Assembly (NCBI RefSeq): GCF_030271255.1
Contig: NZ_JASJOM010000002.1
Span: forward strand, 248,001 to 312,000
Reading direction: 5' to 3'
Origin: Peribacillus folii
GTDB lineage: Bacteria > Bacillota > Bacilli > Bacillales > DSM-1321
DNA length: 64,000 nt
Shown: in pieces, positions 7,451-16,252 of the stretch
Numbering within the stretch: position 1 is the stretch's first letter
How the letters are laid out: the number at the start of each line of letters is the position of its first letter
Notes under the pieces: generated by a model
Seen by the model: the letters and a program-made list of their open reading frames with translations, nothing else
Database searches by the model: none
Told to the model about the DNA's origin: nothing
Made by a program: the position numbers and the translations under genes

Positions 7451-8536
7451 CTAATTCAAACTAAATTGGAATTTCCCCCATGGTTCCAAATGATCCAGCA
7501 GGAATAATTCCTCTTCCGCAATGCGTCCAACAACGTTCGTTTTCCCGGAGTTCTTCATATCTTTTAAGGCTATCTGCAATTCCCCTTTATATTGTCCGTA
7601 AAGCTCATTTTCAATTAATAGGTCTCCGCGTTTGATATCAGGCGTAAAAGTTGGCTTGAACTCTTCATTCCTATATTTGACGCGTGATTGAGTCGAACGG
7701 ATAAGATAATCGGACACATCGCCACGATAAAAATGGAATTCCTCCAAGACGATTTTTTTCTCTAAAGTCGTGATGCTTTCATGAAGATCTACATTGAAAG
7801 TTAACAAACCACGATCAAGCATACTAAGCTGTTTTAATTCCTCTTCGGATGCGTATGCATTTGCAATGATTACATCATCTATCAATCCGGTTGCAAAAAA
7901 GTGCTTCGCTTGAGTGGTGATGGCTAATTCCCGGTGCATTTCCAAAGTACATAATCCTTCTGTTATTGGCCATGGCCCGTACGTCGCCGCCTGCGAGCTT
8001 ATGAAGGCAGCCGTGCGGATATTATGCTTTTTGAAGGATTCACAGCATTTTTCAAAATGAGGGTAACTCAAACCTGCATACCGATGGGGATAGAAATTAT
8101 GCGACCCGATCAAATTTTCTTTCTTTGGTTTATAATTCATGATATTTTCCAAATAATTCGTTGCATTGCTCATGTTGATTTCGATTTTCAGATGATATGG
8201 ATTATGTGTCATGATAGACTCTTCATTTCCCGTAAAACCCATATCCAGCCTAATTCCATATGCACCCAACTCCGCAAAGAATGATAGATCATCGTAAGAA
8301 ATACCAAGAGTCCCGAAAACCCGCGGCGCAATATCGACCATCACTTCCATATTCAATTGATTGGCAAAGGAAATGGTTTCTTTGAATTCCTTCATGATCT
8401 TCTCCTTATCACCTTCCACTGATAACAGGCATGTGAAGATCTTCTTGAAACCGTACTTATGTGCCAATGCAATGTATTCCTTGTCCTTTGCAACGGTCGA
8501 ATGTTCTGGATAGATGGAAATGCCTAGTTTGCCCAT
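7451..8536 (-). CDS. mupG: MupG, 6-phospho-N-acetylmuramidase (DUF871)
   Basis: A 361-residue TIM-barrel protein of the DUF871 family. LGISIYPEHSTVAKD at the N-terminus, VMVDIAPRVFGTLGIS, GAYGIRLDMGF, and GSHNFYPHRYAGLSY are family signatures. In Staphylococcus aureus MupG splits MurNAc-6-phosphate-GlcNAc, the phosphorylated disaccharide from peptidoglycan, inside the cytoplasm. Start 8536 (ATG) is preferred to the GTG at 8545 because AGAGGTG lies 6 bases before it. Presence with MurQ and an amino-sugar kinase makes a complete intracellular route: disaccharide-6-phosphate to MurNAc-6-phosphate plus GlcNAc, then both to GlcNAc-6-phosphate. Family assignment is confident; substrate is by homology. 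Confidence 0.85.
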   Translation of the reverse strand: MGKLGISIYPEHSTVAKDKEYIALAHKYGFKKIFTCLLSVEGDKEKIMKEFKETISFANQLNMEVMVDIAPRVFGTLGISYDDLSFFAELGAYGIRLDMGFTGNEESIMTHNPYHLKIEINMSNATNYLENIMNYKPKKENLIGSHNFYPHRYAGLSYPHFEKCCESFKKHNIRTAAFISSQAATYGPWPITEGLCTLEMHRELAITTQAKHFFATGLIDDVIIANAYASEEELKQLSMLDRGLLTFNVDLHESITTLEKKIVLEEFHFYRGDVSDYLIRSTQSRVKYRNEEFKPTFTPDIKRGDLLIENELYGQYKGELQIALKDMKNSGKTNVVGRIAEEELFLLDHLEPWGKFQFSLN

Positions 8537-8555
8537 TTGTTTCACCTCTGTCTTT

Positions 8556-8885
8556 TTACTGTTCCGGAGCTAATTTTTTGATGATCCTGATCATATGTTC
8601 AATCAGTTTTTGTTCACTCATGGCAGTCATCAAATGATCCTGCGCATGTATCATCAACAAAGTCTTTTCACTGGGAACTCCATTCAATTCGGCTTGAATT
8701 AATTTGGTTTGTGTCTTATGAGCCAGGTTCAATTCTTCCTGTCCTTGCTTTATCAGCTCTTCCGCTTTTTCAAAATTGAATTCTTCCGCTTCCGTCAATG
8801 CATCAAAGGCCAGACCTCTCGCGTTTCCACTATGTGATATGATTTCAAAGATTTCCATTTCGTTATTGTTCAGTTCAACTGACAT
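8556..8885 (-). CDS. PTS lactose/cellobiose-type EIIA
   Basis: A 109-residue, all-helical IIA of the lactose family (PTS_IIA, trimer-forming). The phosphorylated histidine is His80 in the motif MIHAQDHLMT, with the conserved Asp-His following. SGNARGLAFDAL near residue 20 and EELNLAHKTQT are further family marks. It accepts phosphate from HPr and passes it to the IIB subunit encoded three genes upstream. It lies 20 bases before mupG, with its ribosome site AGGAGTG in place. The separation of IIA from IIB and IIC by other genes is usual in lactose-family operons. Confidence 0.9.
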   Translation of the reverse strand: MSVELNNNEMEIFEIISHSGNARGLAFDALTEAEEFNFEKAEELIKQGQEELNLAHKTQTKLIQAELNGVPSEKTLLMIHAQDHLMTAMSEQKLIEHMIRIIKKLAPEQ

Positions 8886-8901
8886 ATTTCTACACTCCTA
8901 T

Positions 8902-10251
8902 TCATGTTAAATTTTGAAAAGCATGTTTTTCATTGAAGAATAGTGGTAAGTATTCCTCATGTGCCTCCAGCAGTTTTTGCAGAACCGCTTCAGCCAGGTC
9001 ATCACTTGGTATCAGCGGATTAATGGTTAATGCGAGCAACGCTTTGTCATATGAGCCTGTAACAGCGGCTTCTGCACCTATTCTTTCAAATGATTTAATT
9101 TGCTGGATCAAGCCGAGTATTTGGACAGGCAGCTTTCCCATTGTCAGGGGGATTGGACCATTTTTGGTGACGATGCAGCTGACCTCGACAGCTGAATCAA
9201 AATCAATTTCGGCGAGCGCCCCATTGTTTTGGACATTCAAAACTTGAATGTCCTTTTTATCATTATAAATGGAAGAAATGACATTACACGCGGCATCGCT
9301 ATAGTAAGCCCCGCCACGTTGCTCCAATTGGGGCGGCTTGATGGCAAGGGTTTCATCCTTGTATAGGTCAAACAGGCCATCTTCCAAGCTTTTGACGATT
9401 TCAGCCCGGGTTTGCCCTGATTTGAACGCTTCCAGCTCTTCTTCTAAAATGGTTTTTGTTTTGTAATAATAGCGATGGTATGGGCAAGGCACTACGCCTA
9501 AAGATTTCAGGAATTTCCGGTTCCAGGGAAGCGGGGCAATATTCTTCATCGTCAGCTGGATTTCTGGATTAGCGAGCATTTCAAGCACTTTATCCGTAAC
9601 TTCCCGATCATCAACGAATACATGAATCCCGAATACCATATGATTCAGTCCAGCGAAGTCAATATGTACTCTTTTCATCTCAACCCCAAGCATTTTTGAA
9701 ATCGACATATGCATATTAAACGGCACATTGCATACGCCGATGACCTTTTCATGGCTGCTGTATCGGAGAAGTGCTTCCGTCACCATTCCGGCCGGATTCG
9801 TGAAGTTAATGAGCCAAGCATCCGGACATAGTTCCTGCATTTCTGCGGCAATTTCAAGAAGAACGGGTATCGTTCGCAACCCCTTGAACAAACCGCCAGC
9901 TCCATTCGTTTCCTGCCCGATCAATCCCAGTTCCAATGGAATGCGTTCATCTTTGACTCGTGCATCAAGTAAGCCGACTCTCATTTGGGTAGTGACAAAG
10001 TCCGCATTTTGCAAGGCTTGACGCCTGTCCAATGTTAAGTGGATCTCCATCGGGACTCCCGCCTTTTCGACCATCCTCCTTGCCAAATTCCCCACGATCT
10101 CCAGCTTTTCTTTTCCAGCTTCGATGTCCACTAACCAAAGTTCTCTAATCGGCAGCTCCTCATAACGTTTAATGAAGCCTTCTATTAATTCCGGTGTATA
10201 ACTGGACCCGCCTCCGATCGTGGCAATTTTCAACCCTTTTGATTCTCCCAT
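8902..10251 (-). CDS. Glycoside hydrolase family 4, 6-phospho-beta-glucosidase type
   Basis: A 449-residue NAD- and metal-dependent GH4 enzyme. The dinucleotide-binding start is KIATIGGGSSYTPELIEGF; DFVTTQMRVGLLDARVKDE, GQETNGAGG, NFTNPAGMVTEA, and the metal-ligand Cys in GVCNVPFNM plus the His in GLNHMVF are all present. GH4 enzymes of this set hydrolyse 6-phospho-beta-glucosides through oxidation at C3. Start 10251 has GAGGAGGGGG in front; a longer frame from 10302 overlaps the preceding gene. In this operon the substrate could be a phosphorylated chitobiose, cellobiose or a peptidoglycan-derived disaccharide; GH4 acting on N-acetylated sugars would be notable. Specificity is not determined. 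Confidence 0.85.
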   Translation of the reverse strand: MGESKGLKIATIGGGSSYTPELIEGFIKRYEELPIRELWLVDIEAGKEKLEIVGNLARRMVEKAGVPMEIHLTLDRRQALQNADFVTTQMRVGLLDARVKDERIPLELGLIGQETNGAGGLFKGLRTIPVLLEIAAEMQELCPDAWLINFTNPAGMVTEALLRYSSHEKVIGVCNVPFNMHMSISKMLGVEMKRVHIDFAGLNHMVFGIHVFVDDREVTDKVLEMLANPEIQLTMKNIAPLPWNRKFLKSLGVVPCPYHRYYYKTKTILEEELEAFKSGQTRAEIVKSLEDGLFDLYKDETLAIKPPQLEQRGGAYYSDAACNVISSIYNDKKDIQVLNVQNNGALAEIDFDSAVEVSCIVTKNGPIPLTMGKLPVQILGLIQQIKSFERIGAEAAVTGSYDKALLALTINPLIPSDDLAEAVLQKLLEAHEEYLPLFFNEKHAFQNLT

Positions 10252-10277
10252 TTTTCCCCCTCCTCTTACTAATGATT

Positions 10278-10562
10278 TTACGTATAGATGATTGCATGAC
10301 ACACGGCCGCGCTTACTGCCAATAAAGACAAGAATAATAATGACGCCTGTTTCTTGTTTTTAAACTTACCTTCAACCAAACATATAACAATCGTCAATCC
10401 TGCACTGATCGCAATTGTATTTCCTAAGTAAAGGGATAATTGCCTTCCCATCCCGAAGGCATCCATCAATGCGTTAAAGATAAAATTAAAGACAAGAATG
10501 AAACTGAAAAAGATCCATGCACTTTTGTAACTGAAAAAGTGAATTTTCGTTGTCATTTTCAT
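10278..10562 (-). CDS. Small membrane protein in PTS operon, unknown function
   Basis: I do not recognise this 94-residue protein. It has three hydrophobic stretches (about residues 13-34, 43-62 and 73-92) separated by short polar loops with GKFKNKKQ between the last two, so it is a likely three-pass inner-membrane protein. GGAGAAGGTGG lies upstream of the ATG. It sits between the IIC gene and the GH4 gene on the same strand, so it is expressed with the PTS. A helper of the IIC permease or a separate small exporter are both possible. No catalytic motif is visible. Confidence 0.6.
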   Translation of the reverse strand: MKMTTKIHFFSYKSAWIFFSFILVFNFIFNALMDAFGMGRQLSLYLGNTIAISAGLTIVICLVEGKFKNKKQASLLFLSLLAVSAAVCHAIIYT

Positions 10563-10588
10563 CGTTACCCACCTTCTCCATCCTGATT

Positions 10589-10625
10589 AAAGGGAGTTTG
10601 GAGCATTTCTTTCCAAACTCCCTTT
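10589..10625. repeat. Strong intercistronic hairpin downstream of the PTS IIC gene
   Basis: AAAGGGAGTTTGGA pairs perfectly with TCCAAACTCCCTTT around nine bases. For the minus-strand operon only three U follow, so it may stabilise the 3' end of the IIB-IIC message or terminate weakly. The T-run (six T) is on the plus strand. Confidence 0.55.
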
Positions 10626-10634
10626 TTTGCTCAC

Positions 10635-11924
10635 TTATAAAGCGATGTTCCTGCTATCTGTCGTTTCCACTGTATTTTCTTGTGCCAAAAGTTTCTTATC
10701 GTACATTTTAAAGAATGGCAGATAAACAATGACTGAGATTGATAGATTGATCATGACAAGGATAATCGCTCTCCAATCGCCGCCAGTTGAAAGATAAGCG
10801 CCTATCGGGGCCGGCAATGTCCAGGGAACCATTACATATGTTGGATTTACCAGCCCTATGGACGTCGCAATATAAGCAAGTGTCGCACCAATCAATGGAG
10901 TTATGATGAATGGGATGATCAAGATTGGGTTCAGTACGATCGGCATCCCAAAAATAACCGGTTCATTGATGTTAAAGATACTTGGAACGATCGTAGCTTT
11001 CCCCATCGCCTTGCTGTAGGTGGATTTTGCCGTCAACAGCATGGCAATGACCAAGCCAAGTGTTGCACCAGAGCCGCCAATCCATATAAACCATTGGAAG
11101 AAAGTTTCAGGAGCTACATGCGGTATGGTTGATCCCGCTGCAACCGCTGCCGAGTTATTCGCTAAATACACTTCCCAAACAGGACGGGCAACCGCGCCCA
11201 CAACTGACACGCCATGTATCCCAAACGACCAAAAGAATGTAATCAAGAACACCGGAATCAATACACCCGGCAAAGTGTCACCTGCACTGATCAGCGGTGC
11301 AACCGCTTTATCTACCAGGGAATGTAAATCGACAGCAAACACGACGGTAATGAACGTCATCACAAGCAGTACGATCGAAACCGGTATCAATGCTTCAAAG
11401 GAACGGGCCACAGATGTTGGAACCGAATCCGGCATTCTAATGGTGATGTTTTTCGTCTTGCACAGACGTAGAACTTCAACTGCAAAAATGGACACAAGCA
11501 TTCCGACAAAAAGACCATGGCCGCCGAGATTCGTCATCGGCAACACGAACCCGACGTCATCCATCGTTTTCACGCCGATCGTGAACAGGAAGGCAGCCAA
11601 TGAGAGCAAGCCCCCTGATAGCGGATCAAGTTTATAGCTTTGGGATAAGCTGTAGCCTATACCAAATGTAATGTAAAGCGTCATGATGAACATTGTTAAT
11701 CGATAGGGAATTAAAATTTCTGCGATGTGTTTTGCCGACCATTCACCTACAGCAGAGTCCGCCGCAACAGGCGGGAAGGCGATAATTAAAAACAAACTCC
11801 CAAAGATGATGAATGGCAACGCAGAAACCACTCCATCCCGAATTGCCCGTAAATGCTTTTGCTCAGACAGTTTAGCCATCGGAGTTGAAAGATTATTTTC
11901 TAAAAACGCTACAAACTTGTCCAT
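10635..11924 (-). CDS. PTS lactose/cellobiose-type EIIC permease
   Basis: A 429-residue membrane permease of the lactose/cellobiose PTS family (CelB/ChbC type). It starts with MDKFVAFLENNLSTPMAKLSEQKHLRAIRDG, a standard opening of this family, and contains about ten hydrophobic segments; FNINEPVIFGMPIVLNP near residue 315 is the signature loop of the sugar site. AGGGGA precedes the ATG. The IIB gene lies just upstream and IIA three genes downstream. Homologues take up cellobiose, chitobiose or other beta-disaccharides. Given MurQ and MupG in the same operon, a peptidoglycan disaccharide is a serious candidate, although MurP (glucose family) is the known carrier for that in other Firmicutes. 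Confidence 0.88.
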   Translation of the reverse strand: MDKFVAFLENNLSTPMAKLSEQKHLRAIRDGVVSALPFIIFGSLFLIIAFPPVAADSAVGEWSAKHIAEILIPYRLTMFIMTLYITFGIGYSLSQSYKLDPLSGGLLSLAAFLFTIGVKTMDDVGFVLPMTNLGGHGLFVGMLVSIFAVEVLRLCKTKNITIRMPDSVPTSVARSFEALIPVSIVLLVMTFITVVFAVDLHSLVDKAVAPLISAGDTLPGVLIPVFLITFFWSFGIHGVSVVGAVARPVWEVYLANNSAAVAAGSTIPHVAPETFFQWFIWIGGSGATLGLVIAMLLTAKSTYSKAMGKATIVPSIFNINEPVIFGMPIVLNPILIIPFIITPLIGATLAYIATSIGLVNPTYVMVPWTLPAPIGAYLSTGGDWRAIILVMINLSISVIVYLPFFKMYDKKLLAQENTVETTDSRNIAL

Positions 11925-11975
11925 GGTTGTTTTCCCCTTTTACTTATGATAGATAAGAAGTTTTTCGATGGTATT

Positions 11976-12281
11976 TTATTTCGCCAATTCGGTTACCAGC
12001 TTTAAAAGCTTGGGGCCGCCAAGAGGACTGTATGCTTGGGCAGGTATCGCTTCACATGGCACTCCCGCTTCGTCTGCAGATGCCTTGAAGCCGTCAAAAC
12101 GATGCTTGACCTGTGGTGCCACCATGGCAACATCCCAGCCGTTCCGGACCTCTGCATCGAATTCTTGAGAACCTACTGCCAACACTTCAATGTTCATCCC
12201 CTGTTTTTCGCCTTCCTTTTTTAAAGCGCTTACAACAATTGCACTTGACATTCCGCCTGAACATACGAATAATACCTTCAT
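11976..12281 (-). CDS. PTS lactose/cellobiose-type EIIB
   Basis: A 101-residue cytosolic IIB of the cellobiose family. The phosphocysteine is Cys7 in FVCSGGMSSAIV, the standard P-loop at the N-terminus; VAMVAPQVKHRFDGF and LGGPKLLKLV are typical. It relays phosphate from IIA to the sugar during transport by IIC. GGGAGGAATAAAGG is the ribosome site. It lies between murQ and the IIC gene, 30 bases after the murQ stop, so translation and regulation of PTS and MurQ are coupled. Confidence 0.9.
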   Translation of the reverse strand: MKVLFVCSGGMSSAIVVSALKKEGEKQGMNIEVLAVGSQEFDAEVRNGWDVAMVAPQVKHRFDGFKASADEAGVPCEAIPAQAYSPLGGPKLLKLVTELAK

Positions 12282-12311
12282 CCTTTATTCCTCCCATTTT
12301 TTATTAAAAGC

Positions 12312-13196
12312 TTAAATCGTTTTCCTTATGAAGCCTTGTGCATTTTTCAAACGATTAGCAGCCTCTTCATATGAAACATTCGTTAAAATCATCACGATGG
12401 CAATTTTAGGCTGTAAATATGCCTTTGCCAAATATTCATCTGCCATGTCATAACTGCAATCGGTGGCATCCATGATTATCCGTTTTGCCCGTTCGACCAG
12501 CTTTTCGTTAGTCAACTGCAAATCCACCATTAAATTGCCATAGACTTTACCGATGCCCACCATCGAAGCTGTAGAAAGCATGTTGCATACTAGCTTTTGG
12601 GATGTTCCCGCTTTCAATCGTGTAGAACCAGTCAAAACTTCAGGACCGTTTACGACTTCGATGGCAACGTTGGCGATTTTCCCAATCTCCGAACCTTTGT
12701 TACAGCTTATCGATACCGTGGCTGCGCCAATTTGATTGGCATATTCAAGACCGGCGATAACATACGGCGTACGTCCGCTTGCCGCAATGCCGACAACAAC
12801 ATCGTTGCTTGTTAAACCGATTTCCCTTAAGTCCTCAGGACCTAATTCAAAACTGTCTTCAGCCCCTTCCACCGCTTTGATGAATGCCTTTTCTCCGCCC
12901 GCTATAAGGCCTACCACTTCTCCGGGGGCAGTATTGAAGGTAGGGGGACATTCCACGGCATCCAGTAAACCGATCCGTCCACTCGTTCCGGCCCCCATAT
13001 AGATCAATCTGCCTTTCGCATTCATTGCAGCAACGATCATATCCACGGCTTTTGAAATTTGCGGAAGTTCCTTCTTGACGCATTGTGCAACTTTCATGTC
13101 TTCCTCGTTCATCACTTCTAAAAATTCAATCGTGTTCATTTCATCCAAACTCATGGTCTTTTCGTTACGACGTTCTGTCGTTAAATGCTCTAGCAT
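12312..13196 (-). CDS. murQ: N-acetylmuramic acid-6-phosphate etherase MurQ
   Basis: A 294-residue lyase with a SIS domain. MLEHLTTERRNEKTMSLDEM is the conserved start; YMGAGTSGRIGLLDAVECPP contains the catalytic glutamate, and GIAASGRTPYVIAGLEYA and GSTRLKAGTSQKLVCNML complete the sugar-phosphate site. It removes D-lactate from MurNAc-6-phosphate to give GlcNAc-6-phosphate. Start 13196 fits the family and has AAGGAT upstream, whereas a start at 13253 is not conserved. It is the first gene of the minus-strand cluster, so its promoter region likely controls the PTS, MupG, kinase and regulator genes as well. Confidence 0.95.
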   Translation of the reverse strand: MLEHLTTERRNEKTMSLDEMNTIEFLEVMNEEDMKVAQCVKKELPQISKAVDMIVAAMNAKGRLIYMGAGTSGRIGLLDAVECPPTFNTAPGEVVGLIAGGEKAFIKAVEGAEDSFELGPEDLREIGLTSNDVVVGIAASGRTPYVIAGLEYANQIGAATVSISCNKGSEIGKIANVAIEVVNGPEVLTGSTRLKAGTSQKLVCNMLSTASMVGIGKVYGNLMVDLQLTNEKLVERAKRIIMDATDCSYDMADEYLAKAYLQPKIAIVMILTNVSYEEAANRLKNAQGFIRKTI

Positions 13197-13256
13197 GCCT
13201 ATCATCCTTTTTATTTCTGTAGTGATGCTGTTGAATCTCTTAGAATATATCATTAC

Positions 13257-13271
13257 TGAAAATAAATTTCA
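13257..13271. promoter_or_regulatory. Candidate MurR operator, proximal palindrome
   Basis: TGAAA-ATAAA-TTTCA is a 15-base dyad about 60 bases upstream of murQ. A second dyad of the same build is centred 33 bases away, three helical turns, as expected for co-operative binding by an RpiR-type dimer or tetramer. Assignment to MurR is inference. Confidence 0.5.
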
Positions 13272-13289
13272 ATATAGTATATACATTTT

Positions 13290-13304
13290 TAAAAATAAAT
13301 TTTA
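13290..13304. promoter_or_regulatory. Candidate MurR operator, distal palindrome
   Basis: TAAAA-ATAAA-TTTTA, the partner of the dyad at 13257-13271, shares its central ATAAA. The region is very AT-rich, so part of the symmetry could be chance. Confidence 0.45.
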
Positions 13305-13388
13305 ATATATATGTATTACAGTTTCTTGTATTGTTTTTTTATCAGGCATTTCCTCTCAACGTTTAAATGATCTATGTATATTCATTAT

Positions 13389-13404
13389 TTGTTAACGCTT
13401 ACAA
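13389..13404. promoter_or_regulatory. CcpA cre site in the murQ / DUF187 divergent region
   Basis: On the minus strand the 16 bases read TTGTAAGCGTTAACAA and match the cre consensus WTGNAANCGNWWNCAW at every position. It lies about 45 bases before the secreted hydrolase gene and 190 bases before murQ, so glucose repression of either or both is expected. Confidence 0.75.
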
Positions 13405-13446
13405 ATAATCATATAAAAATAGAATTGAAAAGAGGTTGAACGATTG

Positions 13447-15057
13447 ATGAATGGAAAAATGACAAAGGGAAAATTAGGCTCACTGGCACTGACTGCATTG
13501 GTGGGGGGATCACTTCTCCTTCCCACTAACTTGATGGCAGGTGCAAAAGCTCACTCATCATCTCCACAAACCGCCTATGTTAAGCAGGAGCTGCGGGCCA
13601 CATGGATTGCAAGCGTGTTAAACATCGACTGGCCATCCAAGCCTGGATTGACAGTTAAGGCACAGAAAGAGGAATTCATCAAGTATTTGGATGAACAAAA
13701 AGCGATGGGCATGAATGCTGTCGTCATGCAGATCAAACCGACCGCCGATGCTTTTTATCCTTCTCGCTATGGGCTTTGGTCGCAATATTTGACTGGTGTG
13801 CAGGGAAAGGATCCAGGATACAATCCGCTTTCATTCATGATTGAGGAAGCCCATAAACGAAATATGGAATTTCATGCCTGGTTCAATCCGTACCGGATCA
13901 CCATGCCTTTAGCGAAAACGGCAGAACTCTCGGACCTTGAAAAACTGCCAGACTCCCACCCAGCCAGAAAGCATCCAAATTGGGTCATTCCTTATGGGCA
14001 GCAATTATACTTTAATCCGGGCATCCCTGAAGTGCAGCAGTTCGTGATTGACGGTATTATGGAAGTTGTTAAGAAGTATGATATTGACGCGGTTCACATG
14101 GATGATTATTTCTACCCTTATAAAATCGCTGGCATCCCCTTCCCGGATGAAGAAACCTATCAAACATATGGCTCAAATGAATTTTCTAGTATAGAAGATT
14201 GGCGCAGGGATAATGTCAACAACCTGGTTAAGCATATCAATGAACAAATCAAAGCGGAAAAACCATATGTGAAGTTTGGCATCAGCCCATTTGGCGTCTG
14301 GCGAAACAAAGCGGTTGACCCAACAGGCTCTGACACCGCTGCAGGACAAACCAATTACGATGATTTGTATGCAGATACGAGAACATGGATCAATAACGGT
14401 TACATCGACTACATTGCTCCTCAATTATACTGGAACATAGGATTGCCCGTGGCCGACTATGCGAAGCTTCTTGATTGGTGGACGAATGAAGTCAAAGGCA
14501 AAAATGTCCAGCTTTATATTGGACAAGCAGATTATAAGATCAATACGGAATCCAACGGCGTGCAAAACTGGTTTGATCCGGAAGAATTGCCGAACCAGTT
14601 AAAATTGAATCGGTCTTTCGAGGAGTTCGACGGGAGTATGCATTTCAGTGCAAAAGATTTACGGAACAACCCCCTTGGGATAGCAGACCGTTTACGGGAA
14701 GACATTTACCGCCGTCCAGCCTTGATTCCAGCGATGCCTTGGATCGATAATGAAGCGCCAAAAGCACCTAAGATTAGCAAAGCAAAACAGCTGGATTCCA
14801 AAATCCATTTCGAGATTCGCGACGGCAAGCATTCAGATGCATCCTATTATGCCATTTATCGTTTTGATGGGAGGCATGAAGGCAATATCGAGGATTCAGC
14901 GAACTTGCTGGCAACAGTCCATAAAGAAAAGAAGGATCAACCATTTAACGATCGTACGGTCGAAAAAGGAAAAACTTACACATATGTCGTGACTGCCTTG
15001 GATCGCACTCACAATGAAAGCAAACAAGCGAATCACATTAGCATTAAAGTAAGATAA
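13447..15057 (+). CDS. Secreted DUF187/GHL10 family glycoside hydrolase (YngK-like)
   Basis: A 536-residue exported protein. A Sec signal peptide ([15 protein letters not shown], cleavage probably after AGAKA near residue 35) precedes a GHL10/DUF187 TIM barrel from about residue 45 to 420, with [40 protein letters not shown] (acidic pair likely catalytic) and [13 protein letters not shown] fibronectin-III-like domain ([21 protein letters not shown] onward) ends the protein. Bacillus YngK belongs here. A role on cell-wall or other amino-sugar polymers is suggested by the adjacent AnmK and MurQ genes; the bond cut is not known from sequence. ATG at 13447 is chosen, with AGAGG upstream; a TTG directly before it is also possible. 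Confidence 0.85.
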   Translation: MNGKMTKGKLGSLALTALVGGSLLLPTNLMAGAKAHSSSPQTAYVKQELRATWIASVLNIDWPSKPGLTVKAQKEEFIKYLDEQKAMGMNAVVMQIKPTADAFYPSRYGLWSQYLTGVQGKDPGYNPLSFMIEEAHKRNMEFHAWFNPYRITMPLAKTAELSDLEKLPDSHPARKHPNWVIPYGQQLYFNPGIPEVQQFVIDGIMEVVKKYDIDAVHMDDYFYPYKIAGIPFPDEETYQTYGSNEFSSIEDWRRDNVNNLVKHINEQIKAEKPYVKFGISPFGVWRNKAVDPTGSDTAAGQTNYDDLYADTRTWINNGYIDYIAPQLYWNIGLPVADYAKLLDWWTNEVKGKNVQLYIGQADYKINTESNGVQNWFDPEELPNQLKLNRSFEEFDGSMHFSAKDLRNNPLGIADRLREDIYRRPALIPAMPWIDNEAPKAPKISKAKQLDSKIHFEIRDGKHSDASYYAIYRFDGRHEGNIEDSANLLATVHKEKKDQPFNDRTVEKGKTYTYVVTALDRTHNESKQANHISIKVR

Positions 15058-15097
15058 CATACCTTTTATAAAACCAGCAAAAGAAGGTGGCATGACC

Positions 15098-16252
15098 ATG
15101 TACATAGTAGGATTAATGTCCGGAACCTCATTGGATGGCATCGATGCGGCACTTGTCCGTGTAAATCACAGCGGCTTGAACACGGAAATTGAAATGATCG
15201 AATTCATCACTTACCCTTTTCCAAAAACTGTGGAAGTAGAAATCGTTCAGTCTTTAACCGTTGAAACCTCCAATGTGCAATTGATTTGCAGTTTGAATTT
15301 CAAGCTAGGAACATTATTTTCAGAAGCAGCGAAGGAAGTTTGCAACAAAGCCGGGCTCCCACTGGAACATCTGGACCTGATAGGGTGTCACGGGCAAACG
15401 ATTTATCATCAGCCCTTGCTGGAAGGGAACATGGTTCCGTCAACCCTCCAAATTGGGGAGCCAGCTGTGATTGCTTACGAAACGAACACACCGGTCATAT
15501 CCAATTTCCGCACCATGGACATGGCCGCTGGCGGTCAAGGGGCCCCGCTCGTACCATATACCGAATATGTTCTTTACAGAAGTGAAACGAAGGGAAGATT
15601 GCTTCAGAATATCGGTGGAATAGGAAATGTGACGGTCCTGCCTAAGCAAGCCACACTCGATGATATGTATGCCTTCGATACCGGTCCGGGAAATATGATC
15701 ATTGATGAAGTATGCCGCCAGCTGTTTCAACAGAAATATGACGAAGGCGGAAAAATTGCAAAGCAAGGGAATATAGACGAAGAGCTTTTAACCTATTGCC
15801 TCAGCCATCCCTATATAATGAGCCACCCACCAAAGTCAACAGGCAGGGAACTGTTCGGTAAGCAATATGTCGAAAGCCTATTAAAAAGATTCGAAACGCT
15901 TCCGGCCCCAGACATTTTGGCGACGGTAACAATGTTTACTGCCAAGTCGATCGTCGAGAACTATCGAGCTTTCATCTTGCCAAAAACCAACATAGATGAA
16001 GTGATCATTGGCGGCGGCGGCAGCTACAATATCACTTTAATCGAAATGATTCAGTCATTGCTTGGTGACTCCATTACAGTCCTCACGCAGGAAGAACTGG
16101 GATACTCATCTGAAGCAAAAGAGGCGGTAGCATTTGCCTTGCTTGCAAATGAAACGTTTCATGGCAAACCGAGTAATGTCCCAAGAGCTACAGGAGCAAA
16201 AAAAGCTGTCATCCTGGGGAACATCACCTTCCCTCCTTTAAAAGGAAGTTGA
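15098..16252 (+). CDS. anmK: Anhydro-N-acetylmuramic acid kinase AnmK
   Basis: A 384-residue kinase of the ASKHA fold. [19 protein letters not shown] (ATP-binding), [31 protein letters not shown], and [12 protein letters not shown] are the recognised AnmK motifs, and the length is normal. It opens 1,6-anhydro-MurNAc while phosphorylating it, giving MurNAc-6-phosphate, the substrate of MurQ. Start 15098 is chosen because GAAGGTGG lies 7 bases before it, while the ATG at 15092 would be too close. It follows the secreted hydrolase by 40 bases and is probably in its transcript. Anhydro sugars come from lytic transglycosylases, so the pair implies recovery of their products or of turnover products from other bacteria. 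Confidence 0.92.
   Translation: MYIVGLMSGTSLDGIDAALVRVNHSGLNTEIEMIEFITYPFPKTVEVEIVQSLTVETSNVQLICSLNFKLGTLFSEAAKEVCNKAGLPLEHLDLIGCHGQTIYHQPLLEGNMVPSTLQIGEPAVIAYETNTPVISNFRTMDMAAGGQGAPLVPYTEYVLYRSETKGRLLQNIGGIGNVTVLPKQATLDDMYAFDTGPGNMIIDEVCRQLFQQKYDEGGKIAKQGNIDEELLTYCLSHPYIMSHPPKSTGRELFGKQYVESLLKRFETLPAPDILATVTMFTAKSIVENYRAFILPKTNIDEVIIGGGGSYNITLIEMIQSLLGDSITVLTQEELGYSSEAKEAVAFALLANETFHGKPSNVPRATGAKKAVILGNITFPPLKGS

Noticed and set aside
11020-11637. A 205-codon open frame on the plus strand
   Set aside because: It lies wholly antisense to the PTS IIC gene, has low-complexity Thr/Ala/Pro content from the opposite-strand codon pattern, and no ribosome site.
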